Below, one piece after another: positions 37,501 to 50,750 of a stretch of 64,000 nucleotides of DNA (position 1 is the stretch's first letter; each line of letters starts with the position of its first letter). The DNA is from Hydractinia symbiolongicarpus (lineage: Eukaryota; Cnidaria; Hydrozoa; Anthoathecata; Hydractiniidae): contig NC_079880.1 of assembly GCF_029227915.1 (NCBI RefSeq), forward strand, positions 19,778,501 to 19,842,500. Direction: 5' to 3'. The translations under genes and the position numbers were made by a program. The notes beneath the pieces were generated by a model that saw nothing but the letters and a program-made list of their open reading frames with translations, was not told where the DNA came from and ran no database searches.

Positions 37501-40500
37501 TTGCAATTCCTTTTCACGATCACTCAGTCGTCCGTTGATGCCTTCTAATTCCCTTATTCTTCTTTCAGCTTCAGTTAAGAGTCTCTTATATTCATCACGC
37601 TTGTTGACAGCGGCTTCCAGTTCAACTTCAAGTTTAGAAATACGTTTATGCAATTCAATATGTTCTTGTTGGAAGTTATCTCTCTCTTTTTCAGCGTCTC
37701 CTCTCAATGATAAAGCATTCTCCAATTGGATCTTTAACTCATTGTACTCATGGATGGAGATATAATCTGCATCATCTCCACGACCATGACCAACTTCAAT
37801 TTCAGTGTGTTGAGTGATATTTTGTTCCAATGTGCTCTTCTCACGTCTGAGTTGATCAATGGTGTTTTGCAGGTCGTTGATTTGACGTTTGAGTGAAGCT
37901 ACTAATTGTTTCAATTGATCATTTTCAGCGTTCACGCCTGCATTCATATTTTCAAGCTCTTCGATTCTCTTGTTGGCAAAATTCAAGTCATCCTTGATTC
38001 TGTCATGATCACGGATAAGATTGTTGTATTTGTTCTTTAAGTCGTGGTGATCTCTTTCCAACTCTTGATAAGCTTCGTGTAACCTATCTTTCTCATCCTT
38101 TAAGGTTTCGTTGAGTAAAGTTAAACTGAACACCTTAGCTCGGAGTTGTTGGACTTCACTCTCCAGATCATGGTAATCCTTTAAGACTCTTTCTAAGTTA
38201 TCCTTAACCTTCTGTAATTCTTTCTTCAGGCTACCATTTTGTGATTCAAGGCTTTTTATCCTTGAATTCAATCCATCGATAGTGCTCTGTTTATCAGCGA
38301 CATCATGAGTCAAATGATCAATTGTGGATTTGAAGTCGGAAATTTGAGTAAGTAATCGGTTGATTTCATCTTTTTGTCTTTGAATACGCGATTTAGCTTC
38401 TTCTAATTCTCCTTTCAGTCTTGCTTCGTTTTGTTGTGACTTTCTCAAATCGCTGTCCATTGCAACCAAGCGCTCATGATGATCTTTCAAATGTCTAAGC
38501 AGGTCGTCTCTTTCTTCCTTGGTTGCATTGAGTAGATTTTCCAACTCAGCAACTTTCTTTCTATTTTCAAATAGGTCACGCTCAACTTCCTCTTTACGTC
38601 TTTGAGTTGCATCCAAGAGAACATGAAGGTTATTCAAAGCTTCGTTTAGTCCTTCATTCTCTTTCTCCAAAGTAGCTTTGTCAGACTTTAATTTCTCAAT
38701 CAGCGCATCTTTATCGTTCAGTTGTTTTGTCATGGATTCGATCAACCTTGTTTTTTCATTTATCTCTCTCTGGTAGTTACTTACTTCAGATTTTATTTGC
38801 TCTAATTCCCGCAATGCTTCTTCAAGATCTTTTTCCAGCTGAGATTTATGCTTTTGTAGATGTTCTACCATTGGTTCAAGGCGTGAAATCGTGCTTCTTG
38901 CATCTTGAAGTTCTTTGAGCAATTGATCTCGTTCGTTTTCTAGATTCCTGTTTGATTCTCTTAGTTGGGTAAGTTCATCGTTAGCTCTTTCTAATTGGTG
39001 TTCTAGATCGTGATTCTTTCGTTTTACTTCTTCGAATAGCTGTGTGATCTTAGTGAGTTTTGACTCCGCAAGCGATAATTTATTTTCAAGATCATTTTCA
39101 TTGTCGCGACTCTGTTTCAAGGCAGATTCTAAATCAGTGATCTTGTTCCTCAATTCAATTATTTCATCTTCCTGTCTTCGGATCTTTTCCTTGGATGCTT
39201 CATACGCAGGCTCAATTTCTGCAAGTTTCGTATTTAATACTAAAACTGTGCTTTCTAATTCACGAATCTTGCTGTAAAGGTCATCGATTTCGCGATCTTT
39301 ATCGCTTAATTCGTGTCTCAATTGATCGATCTCGTTTTCTAGTTCAGCGCGCAATTGTCTTAACTGGGAAATTAACTCATCCTTCTTTCTTATCTCATCT
39401 CTCATCTTTTCGTTGTCTCTTCTCAAATCTTCAAGTTCTTTTTCAAGACGTGAATTATCCTCCTTTAAGTTCATGGTTTCATTTCGAAGCTCTCTGTTTT
39501 CGCGAAGTAAAGCGTCACGTTGCTTTGTGAGATTATCAACTTCGGACTCTAAGGCAGGTATCTTGGCCAGGGCTTCGTTCAATTCGCGTTGTAACTTTTC
39601 ATTCTCTAATTCTGCTCGTTGCAATTTAGATTCTAAGTCGGCAAGTTGTTGTTGCAGTCTTACGATATCTTCTTGTAGACGAGCCTGTTCTCTCATGCTC
39701 CTTTCGTAATCTGACCTCAATTGAGTGACTGTTTGTTTTAGATTATTCAATTGCCTTTCCAGACTGGTAACTTTAGCTCTTAGTTCATCAATAATATCGT
39801 TCTTCTCGTTCAAGTCTTTGATAGCATCGTCATATTTGAATTTGTAGTCGGAGAGCTCTTGTTCGAGACGCTGATGATCATCTTTTAATTTGTTGTATTG
39901 ATTTCTAAGTGAATCCAATTGATCTCTTAAATCCCTATTCTCGTAGATTTGCTTATCCAGCTTAGTTCTCAGGTCAACTATAGTGCTATTTGCATCTCGA
40001 AGTTGATCCTTCAATTCTTTGTTGGTGGCGACTACTTTGTTGTATTTGTTTTCCAGGTCCCTGTATTTCACTAGGAGATTCTTGTAGTTTCGCTCAATGT
40101 CATTCTTTTCTCTTAGCAGCTCCTGGTAGCTTGTTTCTAACAATTGGTATTTGTTGACTAAAGCATCCAAATCTTGTTTTAACTTGTTTTCACGCTCAAT
40201 GCTTCTCTTCAGTTGAGTCTCAATCTCTACCAACCGTTTCAACGCTGTTTCAGCTTTGTTTTTATACTCATCGCGCTCATATTTTAGATTTTGACAAGTT
40301 TTCTCAATCGTAGTCAATTTGTAAACATATGATTGGATTTCATCTCTTAAAGTCTTCTCAACATCTTTACCTTGGTTGCACACATTACGAAGTTGGCCGT
40401 TCTCTTTCTTTAATGTGTCGCGTTCATTTTCTAGCGTTTGTTTGATCACAGTAAGGCGTTCGATGATTGTAGTTTTCTCAACCAATTCTTTCTGATAAAT

Positions 40501-43500
40501 TTCAACAGTCCTTGTAACGTCTCTCAAGTTGTTCTGACATTTTGAGTAATCCTCCTTTTCTGCTCGGATGTCATCATAATGACGGTCAATGTCATTCTTT
40601 ATGTCATCTCTTTCACGTGCGATCATATTACATTGTGTTTCCAAACCTCTGCACTTGTTGTAGTACGCTTGGTAGTTGCGTTCAACCTCTCCTTTCTCTG
40701 TAATAATCTTTTCAATTCTTGTTTCCAATATGGTTATTCTTCCTTCATAGTTTTTGATTTGAAGTTCCAAATCTCTCCTTGCTTCTTCCAGACTGTCAAT
40801 GATGACCTCCTTGCTGACCAATTCATTTTTTAAGTTTTCAATTTCAATTTCCATTGCCTTTCGTTTGGTATCCAATTGTTCAATGATTCTCTCTTTTCGA
40901 TAGATCTCCTGCTGAAGAGATTCGATAGTCCTTTGCAGTTCGCGGATTTGTCCTTCTAACTTCATGATTGTTTCTTTTAGTCTCATCATTTCGTTTCTTA
41001 ATTCTTCTAGCTGCGATTGCAAGTTGTTTCGTTGTTTAGTTAAATTATCAACTTCGGTTTCAAGCGTGATAACTTGTTGACGTAATGAATTACGTTCTTC
41101 TTCTAAGAAGTTTTTCTCTTGCTCCAATCCTTGAATGATGCCTTCTAATTCTTCAATGCGACGTTGAAGTGTTAACAGTTGTTGTTTAAGATCGTCGTTT
41201 TCAGCTCTTAACCGTTCCAGCTCATTCTCGCTATCATTCAGCTGTCTCTTAAGATCATCAATGGTGTTTTCTAATTCGTGGATGTAGTCCTTGAGACGAT
41301 CATTTTCGGCCTCAAGCTCTCCATTTTTCTTCTTTTCATTTGTGTACAGATCTTCGAGTTCTGTAATCCTGTTCAACAAATCTTGAATGCGTTTCTTCAA
41401 ATCGTTTTCTCGATCACTGCATTTCTTGTGAGCACTCTCCAACGTGAAGTATTTCTTATTGAGATCGTGCAATTCGGCTTGCAACTCGTCGCGTTTGTTT
41501 CTCGCTTGCTCGTAAAGCTCTTCAAGTTCTTTAATTCTGTTTAATGTTGTATGCAATTGGTTATGAAGACTTCTCTTGTCTTGTTCTAAAGCATCATTAC
41601 TTGCTCTAAGGCGATCTACTTCCTGTTGAAGATTGACGTTTTCTGACTCTAAATGATTAATTTTGTGCTTCAGCTGCTCAATAACGCTGTCTTTTTCGTA
41701 TATTTCCTTGGCTTGCGCCTCTTTAATTCTCTGAAGGTCCGCAATCTCTTGTTTCATATATCTATTCTCTTCTAAAGCATTTCGTAGCTCGTCAGCTAGT
41801 CTTTCCACTTGAATATTAAGCTCCGAGTTTTCACGCAAGATTTGTTGAAGCTGTGGCTCTAATTTTGCTAACCTTTGCTCATAAGCCATAGCTTGTCTTT
41901 GACTTTCCAAACGATCTTGTTCAGATTTGTCATACTTGATTCTCAATTCGGTATACTTACTGTTAAAAGCAATTAGCTCTTCGTTTAACTTTTCTTTTTC
42001 TGCGGACAAGATTTGGTTGGCAGATTCTAAATCTCCTACTTTCTGTCTCAGCCTTAACAGCTCTTCCTGGATAGCTCTTTTTTCATCGATCAGCATTTCA
42101 TTCTCATGTTGCTTATGAGCCAATTCATCCTTGACACTTTGTAGTTGTCCGACCAAGGTAAGGATCCTTGCACGTAGCTCTTCCAGCAAACTATCTTTGT
42201 GTCGAATCTCTTTCTTATATTGTTCAACAGCTCTTTGGGCATCTGTTAACTGTCTCTGAGCGTTAAGTAATTCTTCCTTTAGATCTTGCAGTTTCCTTTT
42301 GCAGCTCTCATACGCCTCCTTGTATTCGTCACGCTGTTTTAATGCCGTCTTCAATTGTGGTTCTATTTTTAGTAATCTATGTTTGGTGGCTGCAAGCTCA
42401 GATTCGATCTGTTGAGCTTCATGAATTACCTTATCCAAGTTCTTTCTGAGTTCGCTGATTTGTCGCTCAGCATTATCCAATTGAGATCGCAAGTCGTCTT
42501 TTTCTTGTTCAGATAAATCAAGAGCTGATTCCAACTCGCTAAGCTGTCTTCTTAAAGCATGATTTTGTTCTTGACTTTCATGAAGTTCCTGCTGCAGACG
42601 GTCGATAATGGAATCACGGTCACCGATCAAATGACGGATCGATGATAATTCAGTTTCCAAGCTCGTAATCTTGCTTCGCGCTTCTCTTAAAGCGTCTTCC
42701 AATTCTTTAATCTTTTCTTTCAAAATTCTATTTTCCTTTTGAGCTTCATCCAATTTCATTTCATAAACACTAACTTCTCTTTCCAACTCAGCCAACTTCT
42801 TCTTCAAGTAGTCATTCTCAGCTTCAAGATCACGAATCCTGTGTTCGGCAGCATCTAATTTTTCCAAAGCTTTGTCCTTTTGTTGTTCTGCTACTTGTTG
42901 AGCTGTCTGCGCTTTTCTTAGTTGCTCTTTCAAGGTATCAATCTCTGTTTCAAATTTATAGATTTGATTCTTCAATTCATCAATGATACGATCGCGTTCC
43001 AAAATTTGATCAGCATATCTCTCGCATATCTTTTGATGTTCAAGATATTCTCGTTGCACACGTTCATATTCATCTTTGTACTTCTGCGACAGTAACCTCT
43101 CTGCTTCCAGCTGCTCGTTGAAGTAATCACGATCTTTAATAATGATGTCGATTTGCGATTCAAGTTTCGCAACCTTTGCTTTGTACGATCGACTTTCCTT
43201 CTCAGATTCTCGTTGCAATCCTTCATAATCGGATTCAAGCTCCGACAGTTTTCGGTGAAGATCGGTCAAATCTCGTTGAAGCTGATCCTTTTCTTCCTCA
43301 CTATGTTTGTACAATCCTTCTAATTCATACAAACGTTGTTTGATGTCATTCAAATCTTCCACCAACTCTTGTTTCTCTTCGTTTGTTCTTTCCAGCAATG
43401 TCTTTCTGTTTTCTGATTCATGTCGGATATTTTCCAACTCGCTTTGTGCATTATTTAGCTCTTGTCTTAATCGCTCAATAATGCGATCTTTACCGGTTCC

Positions 43501-46500
43501 ATCGCTATTCATACTATCCCATTTGCTTTGAAGATCTTCCAATTCTCTCTGCACACGTGTGTACTCTTCTGTAAACTTCTTGTTACGTTGTCTTGCTTCA
43601 TTCAATTGGTTCTTTAGGTCGTTATTTTGACGTTCTGATGTCGTCAATTGTTCTTCAAGTTGTCGGCACTTGTTGTCGACGTCTCTCTTCAATGTTTCGT
43701 TCTCACGTTGAGCCATCTCTAGCATTGCTTCAAGTTCAAATACCCTTCGGTGCGAGTCCTCAAGTTCTTTCGTCAGACCATCATATTTGTCTTCATACTG
43801 TCCAATATGAGTGTGGAGTGTGGAACGCTCCTCCTTTGTGACTAAGATTTCTTTCTCCAAACGTACAAGACTAGATTTGGCAGTGTTGGCTTCTTGAGCA
43901 AATCTACTTTCATTGGCTTGATGTTTTTGGAGTGCTTCCTCCAAGGCAGGTACACGTGATTCATAGGAGCTAAGGTCTTTTCGGCATTGCATGTTCTCTT
44001 CTTGGATTCGTTGAATAAAAATCTCATAGTCAGTTATCTTTCGTTGACAGCTATTGTTTTCTTTTGTCAATCGGTCCTTCTCTCGAATGGTAGAATCAAG
44101 GGTTGATTTGCAACTTTCGTAATCGCGTCCATACTTTTCACAATCGCGTCTGTAATTTTCTTTCTCGTTACGTAGCTGTACAATGGTGGCATCCTTTTGT
44201 TCTATATCCTTAATTGTGCTGTCCAGTCGTCTCTGTAGGTCAGCAAGCAATGATTTTAAGCGATTTAATTCATCTCTGTTCTTAAATGCTTCGTCCAGTT
44301 GGGATTTCAGTTGCGCTTCCCTTCGCTTTGCATCTTGGATAATCGCGTCATGTTGTGCCAATCTGTTTCTAGAAGATGTTAATTCACGGTCCATTTCTTG
44401 GTTTTCTCTTGACAAACGATCATTTTCCTTTTCAATGTTTCCATACTTCTTTTGCAAGCTGTACAGTTCTCGTTCACAGTCCTCTTTATCTTGCTGCAAC
44501 TTGTGACTCAGATCTCTGAGCTCGCCCACAAGCCTCTCCATGTTGGCGAGGTCTCTTTGAATTCTTTCCTTTTCAATTTTCGTCTTCTGCCAGTATGATT
44601 CGGTTTCATGAAGACGTTGTTGACAACCTCCATAGTCTTGTCGAAGCTTCTCATTATCACGTTGACAGTTTCTCAACTCATTCTGCATCTTTTCCAAATC
44701 AGCTTCGCAAGTCTTCAATTCTTCTTCCAACGATCTTCTCTCTTGTTTAAATTTCTCAACAAAAGATTCTCTTTGGATGGATTCGCGTGTAGCTGCTTCA
44801 AACTTGTATTGGATCTCTTCAATTTGTCTCTGTCTACCAAGAATCTCATCGCGACTAGATGCTAATCTTCTGTTTGCCTCATCGAGTTTATTTTTTAAGA
44901 TGGCATACTGTTTTGTTGCTTCATCCAACTCGATATCACATTGAGCAACGCGTCGCTTGCAAGTTTGAACTTCAGAAAGAATCTCAGTGCGGTCTTGTTT
45001 CAGTTGATCGTTATCATTCTGCAGATCTGCACAACGTTTCTGATAACCAATAAGCTCAGTCTGTATGTGTTCTTTCTTCTGTTGCAAGGTCTCATAAGCT
45101 GCGCGCATCATGGAAAGTCTTTGAGTCGCTGGAGCAAGTTCTTGTTGTAGCTCCAGTTTCTCTTGTTGACTCGCCTCGTAAGCAGCTTCAAGACGCGATA
45201 TTCTCTTGTGAGCATTGAGAACCTAGAAGAAAGAAGTTTGCATTAAAAAAGAGCTTTTAAGAAATTGTTATTTGGTCTTAATACCACTTCCTTTATTTAT
45301 TCAAGTATGTTCTTAATAAGCAAAATTTACATTCTTAGTTTTTGTCCAAATTTAAGCCTTAAATCAGTTTAAGTACAAACCAGTCAATCGTATGTGGTAA
45401 AAAAGCCTCAGTAAATATGTGTAAAAAGTTTGAAAAAACGAGACAAAAGTTCTAAAGCCAACCAACCTCGGTCTGAAGCTGCGACTTGACTTGATTATTT
45501 GTGTCTTCGCCGCTTGCCATTCGACCAACTTGCGTTTTGAGTTCAGAGAGTTCTTGCTGAAGACCAACCTTTCGGTGTTGCATCTCCTCGAATGCATTTT
45601 CCACTTCAATCATTCGATCATGACGATCCTATCACACATAAATTTACATATTAATTAAAGGTGTACCAATGCAGACGAAGTAATTATGTTAAATTATGCA
45701 TATTTGGGTAGTTTTGGTAATAATGACAAAAATTTAACTTTAGAAAGTAACATAACTGTCAATATTGAATAATATATTTTCATTTTCAGATTTTTTGTTT
45801 ATTTGTTTGTTTCTTAGTTTGTCCACCGCTAAATATATTGTAGGTACAAAATGCAAATCTATATAAACCCCAAACCTTCAATTCCCTTTCAACGTCAAGT
45901 TTTTGTTGCTGTAAGCTATCTCTTGAAATTACACATTGACTGTATTCTTGTCTGCAAGCCTCAAAATCATCTTCCAAACTATGAATTTTCAATTTGAGCT
46001 GTTTATTCAGGTTGTCTTTGTTGGATATGTCACGTGCCATTGAATCCATCTTTCGTTGAGTTTCTCTCAACTGAGCTTCAATGTGTTGGTAATCGTCCTT
46101 GCCTGAAAAAGATTATACGATCAGTTTTTTGTAACATTTTTTTTTTGGAAAAAGTTGTTATTATTTCCCCAAGGCTTTCCTGCACCTGGAACGAGGTTGT
46201 GATAGAAGTTGACGTTAAATAAAAAAAAGAGAGAAATATCAATAAATTGCTCTAATAGCTGGTTTTGATTTTATTTTAGTTGTAATTACTCCATCTTTTA
46301 AAACAAGTCATGAATGTAAGGTTTCTTTCCAGGATTTTTAGGTTGTTTATAAAAGAAATCCTGGATACAATATTTTCTAACAAAAACTTTCTTTAAATAA
46401 TTTTTTTTAAAAACTTTTGCTATTTATTTGATACAACATTTAGCCTAAGAATAATCTGGAGGAAAAAAATTGACTAAACAAGTCTAAAATCGTGTTATGT

Positions 46501-49500
46501 TTCGCCTCAATTAACACAATGTATCAGAATTTGAAAGAAGTGACAAACCTTTTGCGCTGTTTTGAGCAATGACCTCGACCTGTTGTTTCATGTAATTTCG
46601 TTGTTTGATTGAATTTTCCAATTGGACTTCAACTTTTGTCACGTGGTTTCGTACTGTATTCAATTCCGATCGCAATTCTGTATTCTCATTGGATAATTTA
46701 TCATTATGTTCACGAAGATGATGGTTTTCTCGTGTCAGTTGTTCCAGTTCTTGATCCAAAGTAAGTTTCGCTTCTTTGAGTCTTTCAATCAATGCGTCTT
46801 TTTCTTTAGCCTCTCTTGCGTAATTTTCATGGACGCGTTTTAAATCGTAAAGTTGAGTTTGAAGTTGTTTGAATTCTCGCATCAGTTCTTCCTTTTCCTT
46901 TTGAAGTTGGATATCCTGTTGAGTTAAAGCATGTCGGTAGCCTGTAAGAGAAAGTAACGCATAATAGTATAAGTTCCTACGTGATCGGAACATAAATGAA
47001 AAATGTTGTTAGCCTTAGTTCACGCAGAAAACTTGATTATTTTAACTAAAAGATAATTCTAGTTCCAGGTCCCTGTTACAAAAAGCGAAAAGAAAATGCT
47101 TAAACCTGTTCCAAATTTTCATCAACTTATAAATAAAAAACCTATTATACTTCCCTTCGTTTAAATATAATCCTTGGCAACGTTTTTAAAATAGCATTCT
47201 TTTATTATTTTCAAGTAAATCTTAAAAAAATTTGCAACTTGTCTATTTCAGGTAGCGTCATGTTAAATTAAAGTCACCTTTTCTTTAATTAATTTCGACC
47301 TATTAAATCCATAAGGCCTTGTATTCGGGGAAACCAAAAATCCTGACTGGAGTTAAATTAGTTAAACCTCACCCAGGTAAAACGAAAAAGGGGTATGAGA
47401 ACTAATTTACCTTTTTCAACTTGCTGAAAGTGTTGATCAATGGGTTGCATGCTACTGTCTGAGTGGTATTCTTCAACATGAGTTTGAGTGTCGCCGTCAT
47501 ATCCAGTTGTTGTCGTACGTTTGATGGTAGTTCTTGTTGCTGATGACGATGATACTTTAGTTGATCCGCCATAATCAGTAGCGTCACCGCCCTGTTCGTA
47601 ATTTTTCACCTAAGATGGCGGAATAAGTTTAATAAACATAGAAGCGTTGAAAGAAAAAATATTTTTAAACTTGATCCTTGTAATTAATGTTTGTAAGGAC
47701 GTATTTTTGACATAAAAATTACAGGGTATTTATCGTGATTATCATAAAAGGGCGTTTGACTAAACAGAGGTTGTAAAGAACGTATATTTCTTAACTGTTC
47801 TTTTAAAGAAAACACAACATAAAATGAAGAAGGATAAAAAAAAATGTGCTTGAACATATCTGTTAAGGCTCCGTGAAGGGGGGAGTATCAATGTGAGGTC
47901 AAATCATACTCGCTTACTCGTTTAAACCTTACGAACTTTTACATCGATGTTGTGATTCATGTTGATAAAAAAATACGAACTTTTTTTTCTTGCTGATATA
48001 ACAGTTGTTGAAAAAACAATTATTACCACTAAACTAATGAACATGCGAACGAGGTTATACAAAAAATAGTCACTAACCTTATCACAGACCCACTGATAGT
48101 CAAACTCCAAAGCAGATTTTTCATTTTGAATCTGTCTCATCTTATCCACACAATAAAGTTTCTCTTTTTGTGCTTGCTCCAACATATCATGCAAGTTGTG
48201 AAGTTCTTGTTGCAAGCGACGAATGGATTGGTCCTTTGTTTCACGGTCCACTCGGTAACTAATAATAAAACAATATGATTGGTTTAAAAAGTAAAACCGC
48301 GAAAACACAAGTGATTGATTAAAATGGTTGAAGTGTAGTGAAATTCATTGTTTGTTAAATGCTTTTGCATATAAACAATCTTGTGAAACAAAATATTATT
48401 TCCCGCCAATGTGAACGCTTTATTCATAAGAATAAAGATTGTTACAGGGGACTTGATATAGAAAAGATTAAAACAACACTTGTAAGTAAGCAAAAAATGT
48501 TTCCTTTTTTGATGACAAACTTGTCGACTTTTCGTGTATATTTTTTTGTAAATTTTGCAGTTGCACTTTTTTTCTTTAAAGAATATTGCATAAGAACATT
48601 GCAGATAAAAATATCGAAGCAAAACATGGATAGACTGACTTTTAGCATCATCTTTTTTCAATGTTCGTCAGGAAAATGTTGGTTGAAAATAAATACATAT
48701 ATTTTAGCCGGGACTATTTTTTTATTAAGAACCTATAGACAACATTAAAAATTTGGAAGAACATGCAGAACGGAAAATATTGTTAACATTTTAGCAATCA
48801 GAAAGTCCGTCCGTCAAACAGTGAAATCTAATTTAAGAAAAATAAAAAAATAAGATTGATTTCAATATAAAGCTTAATTAAAATTTTGTTGTTCATATAA
48901 AAAATATTTCAATATTTATTTGCGTGTATAGTTTAAACGCGTTGTGTTATAATTTTTGTGAATATTTTTAATTTTCAACGCTAAGTAAATTTTTAATAAA
49001 TACTTTGTATTTCATTTTAAAAACAAGTGGTTGATTTGGTTAAATTTAATTTGTTACTTCGATTTAATATGCAAATCTATTGAATTTGTGAATACCTATA
49101 GGTTGAATGACATAATATTTGATTGACAATTGAAAAGTACGTAATGACACAATCGAAGAAAAACTTAGGGCACCGTTTTTTTAATTTGCATATTATTTAA
49201 TTAATTAATTAATTAATGACTTTAATAGCGTACGCATGTGTGGGTTATCTTGTGGGGTGGACGCATTTACCATGTAATAAATAATTAAGAGATTTTGACC
49301 AAGTGAGGAGCTTGCAAGTGAGATTTTTCTAAATCAAAGTTAATCACGAAAAAGTAAAAATAAAAACGAAAACAAAAACATAAAAAAATGGAAAACACCA
49401 ATATTTATCAAAAAATGGATATAAAAAATATTAAAAAGTAGGGGGACAACATAGAGGAAATTTTGCATGCTTACAATGGAGCACCAAACAAAAGTAAAAA

Positions 49501-50357
49501 AATTCATTTTTATGATTTTTTGTCAAAAATGTCATTTATGTTCTTTAGAAACTTGAATGTAGACCAAAGAAAAATTGAATTTGTAGATTGGATACTAAGT
49601 TAAGAAACATATATGAGATGTACAGGTCAGAAAAGTTCCGATTAGCCAGTTAGGACATACATATAAAAAATATGCCAAAACAGCTAAAAAGTTGTGAAAG
49701 CTAGAAAGAGGATTGAGTACTTGTTTAAAAAATGAAACAGATTAAAACACGTAGAGGCGAAAGTGTTAAATTAAAAATTAAACAATAGACAACTCAAAAT
49801 GATGTTTATATAGAAGCAAGCTATTAGAAACTTGGGGACGAGTTTGAATTTAATAAAAAACGTCGTTTTAAGAGCTAAATAATTTTTAGTGTGACGGTTT
49901 TTAGCATTCTCGTTCCCAATGTTTTTTTGTTTTGTTTTTCTACTTTTTAATATGTCTAGCGCGAAGAATCGAAGCTCTGGAATTCAGGTTTTCTTTTAGG
50001 ATTAATATTTGTAATAGCAGAACAGAGAAAATGTTAGATAAAGAATGTGAATAAAATTTAAAGTTGTAGCAGGACCTACCTTTCATATTTCTTATAAATC
50101 TCTTCGATGTTCTGTTGTGAAGCCGTCAATTCATTTTTTAGATGCTGGATAGTAAGATCTTTCCCTTCAACTTGTTCTTTTAAATCCATGCATTGCTGTT
50201 CTCGACCTAAAATTTCCACCTCTGCGGTGAAGTCCCGAGCTTTGTGGACATTTCGTAGATCTTCTGAAATACGATTGATTAACTCTTCTTGGCTATCTAC
50301 TGTTGCTTGTAGCTCGAGGTTTTCAATTTCAAGAGTCGCAGTAGTTTGCTGACTCAT
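31037..50357 (-). CDS. Giant coiled-coil protein, 4,765 residues
   Basis: Unrecognised very large structural-type protein. Exons (high to low): 50357-50080, 48258-48078, 47609-47411, 46941-46549, 46102-45876, 45628-45467, 45222-33547, 33266-33087, 32656-32341, 31968-31767, 31520-31037. All junctions are GT-AG, phases agree, and the sum is exactly 4,765 codons plus stop. Start chosen at MSQQTT because the frame upstream has no other ATG. Layout: short coil, a Ser/Thr-rich non-coil linker (exon 3), an almost continuous coiled coil from exon 4 through exon 9, then a non-coil tail with three SxYQ motifs and a final charged helix (DDELKYILEQSRSRRKR). No motor, kinase or membrane segment. Rootletin-, myosin-rod- or trichohyalin-like by composition only; a cytoskeletal filament role is inference. 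Confidence 0.9.
32739..32845. repeat. Interspersed repeat with GACA microsatellite
   Basis: GCCCGTGGAAAAATCCATGG, then CGCCCGTCGCAGC, then CATTTTGCGTGACAGACAGAC and GTACACGGGTATTATAATATAG. A shorter copy of the second half lies in a cyclase intron at 2279-2325. The order of small hairpin, tetranucleotide tract and fixed AT-rich end resembles DINE/Helentron-type elements, but that is only a likeness. It lies in the intron between the exons at 32341 and 33087. Confidence 0.55.
33547..45222 (-). other. 11,676-bp single exon of the giant coiled-coil gene
   Basis: One open frame of 3,892 codons, bounded by CTTCTAG at the acceptor and AAAGAAA|GTACG at the donor. Nearly all is heptad coiled coil rich in Glu, Lys, Arg, Leu, Gln and Asn. 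A motif close to (E/D)KDxxIexLKxxxxxLExE recurs more than 20 times. The two clearest breaks are GHGRGDDADY and RRSGGGPTDY (about residues 2441 and 2811 counted from the Met codon at 45111). The frame is fully open although the exon is extremely long, so it must be under selection. Confidence 0.93.
48259..50079 (-). other. Intron 1 of the giant coiled-coil gene
   Basis: 1.8 kb of AT-rich intron. It includes a (TTAA)n run near 49195-49215 and one CTTGGGGACGAG motif at 49831. Open frames on both strands at 48284-48748 lack any domain and were not called. Confidence 0.55.
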
Positions 50358-50664
50358 GATGATGTTGCAGTTAGAATTTGTGTCAAGCACAATCTATGCA
50401 AGAATGTTTTTCGTCTTTTAACCCTTCTTCGCAAAAACTGTTAAAAAGTTATCGATGACAAATAATAACAACAATTTTGATGTAATGTCCACTATGCTAT
50501 TATTCCGTTAAATAAACATATAAAGCAGCGAAATGAAAAACACTAAAGGTGAAGCAGAAGCTAACAAATCTCCCCAATAGATCGTCTGGCACGAACTGAT
50601 TTTTGCAGCTCAAAAGCGTCGCTTTAAATTCTATCAATTATTCGTAAATAGCAAATTAACCTGA

Positions 50665-50750
50665 ATATCCAATCAGCTCAACTCTGTTTAGATTTGACAG
50701 ATGTCAGTTTTGATTGGCTGAATTTAAATTTACTTTCATTTCATTGGTTT
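50665..50750 (-). promoter_or_regulatory. Possible promoter of the giant gene with CCAAT boxes
   Basis: Within 85 bp, about 310-390 bp upstream of the start codon, there are three CCAAT words: one on the plus strand (CCAATCAG near 50668) and two on the minus strand (CAGCCAAT near 50713 and AACCAATG near 50742). No clear TATA box. Spacing and strand suit an RNA polymerase II promoter, but this is weak evidence. Confidence 0.3.

Noticed and set aside
33885-45150. Many open frames opposite the giant coiled-coil exon
   Set aside because: The codon bias of a Glu/Lys/Gln-rich coil leaves the antisense strand open by chance.
33547-45222. Naming the giant gene as rootletin, CENP-E/F or a myosin heavy chain
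   Set aside because: Coiled coils give misleading similarity; there is no motor head, no rootletin N-terminal domain that I can recognise, and the length is wrong.
48284-48748. Open frames of 125-129 codons on both strands in intron 1 of the giant gene
   Set aside because: Mutually overlapping, AT-rich, low-complexity composition, no likeness to a family.
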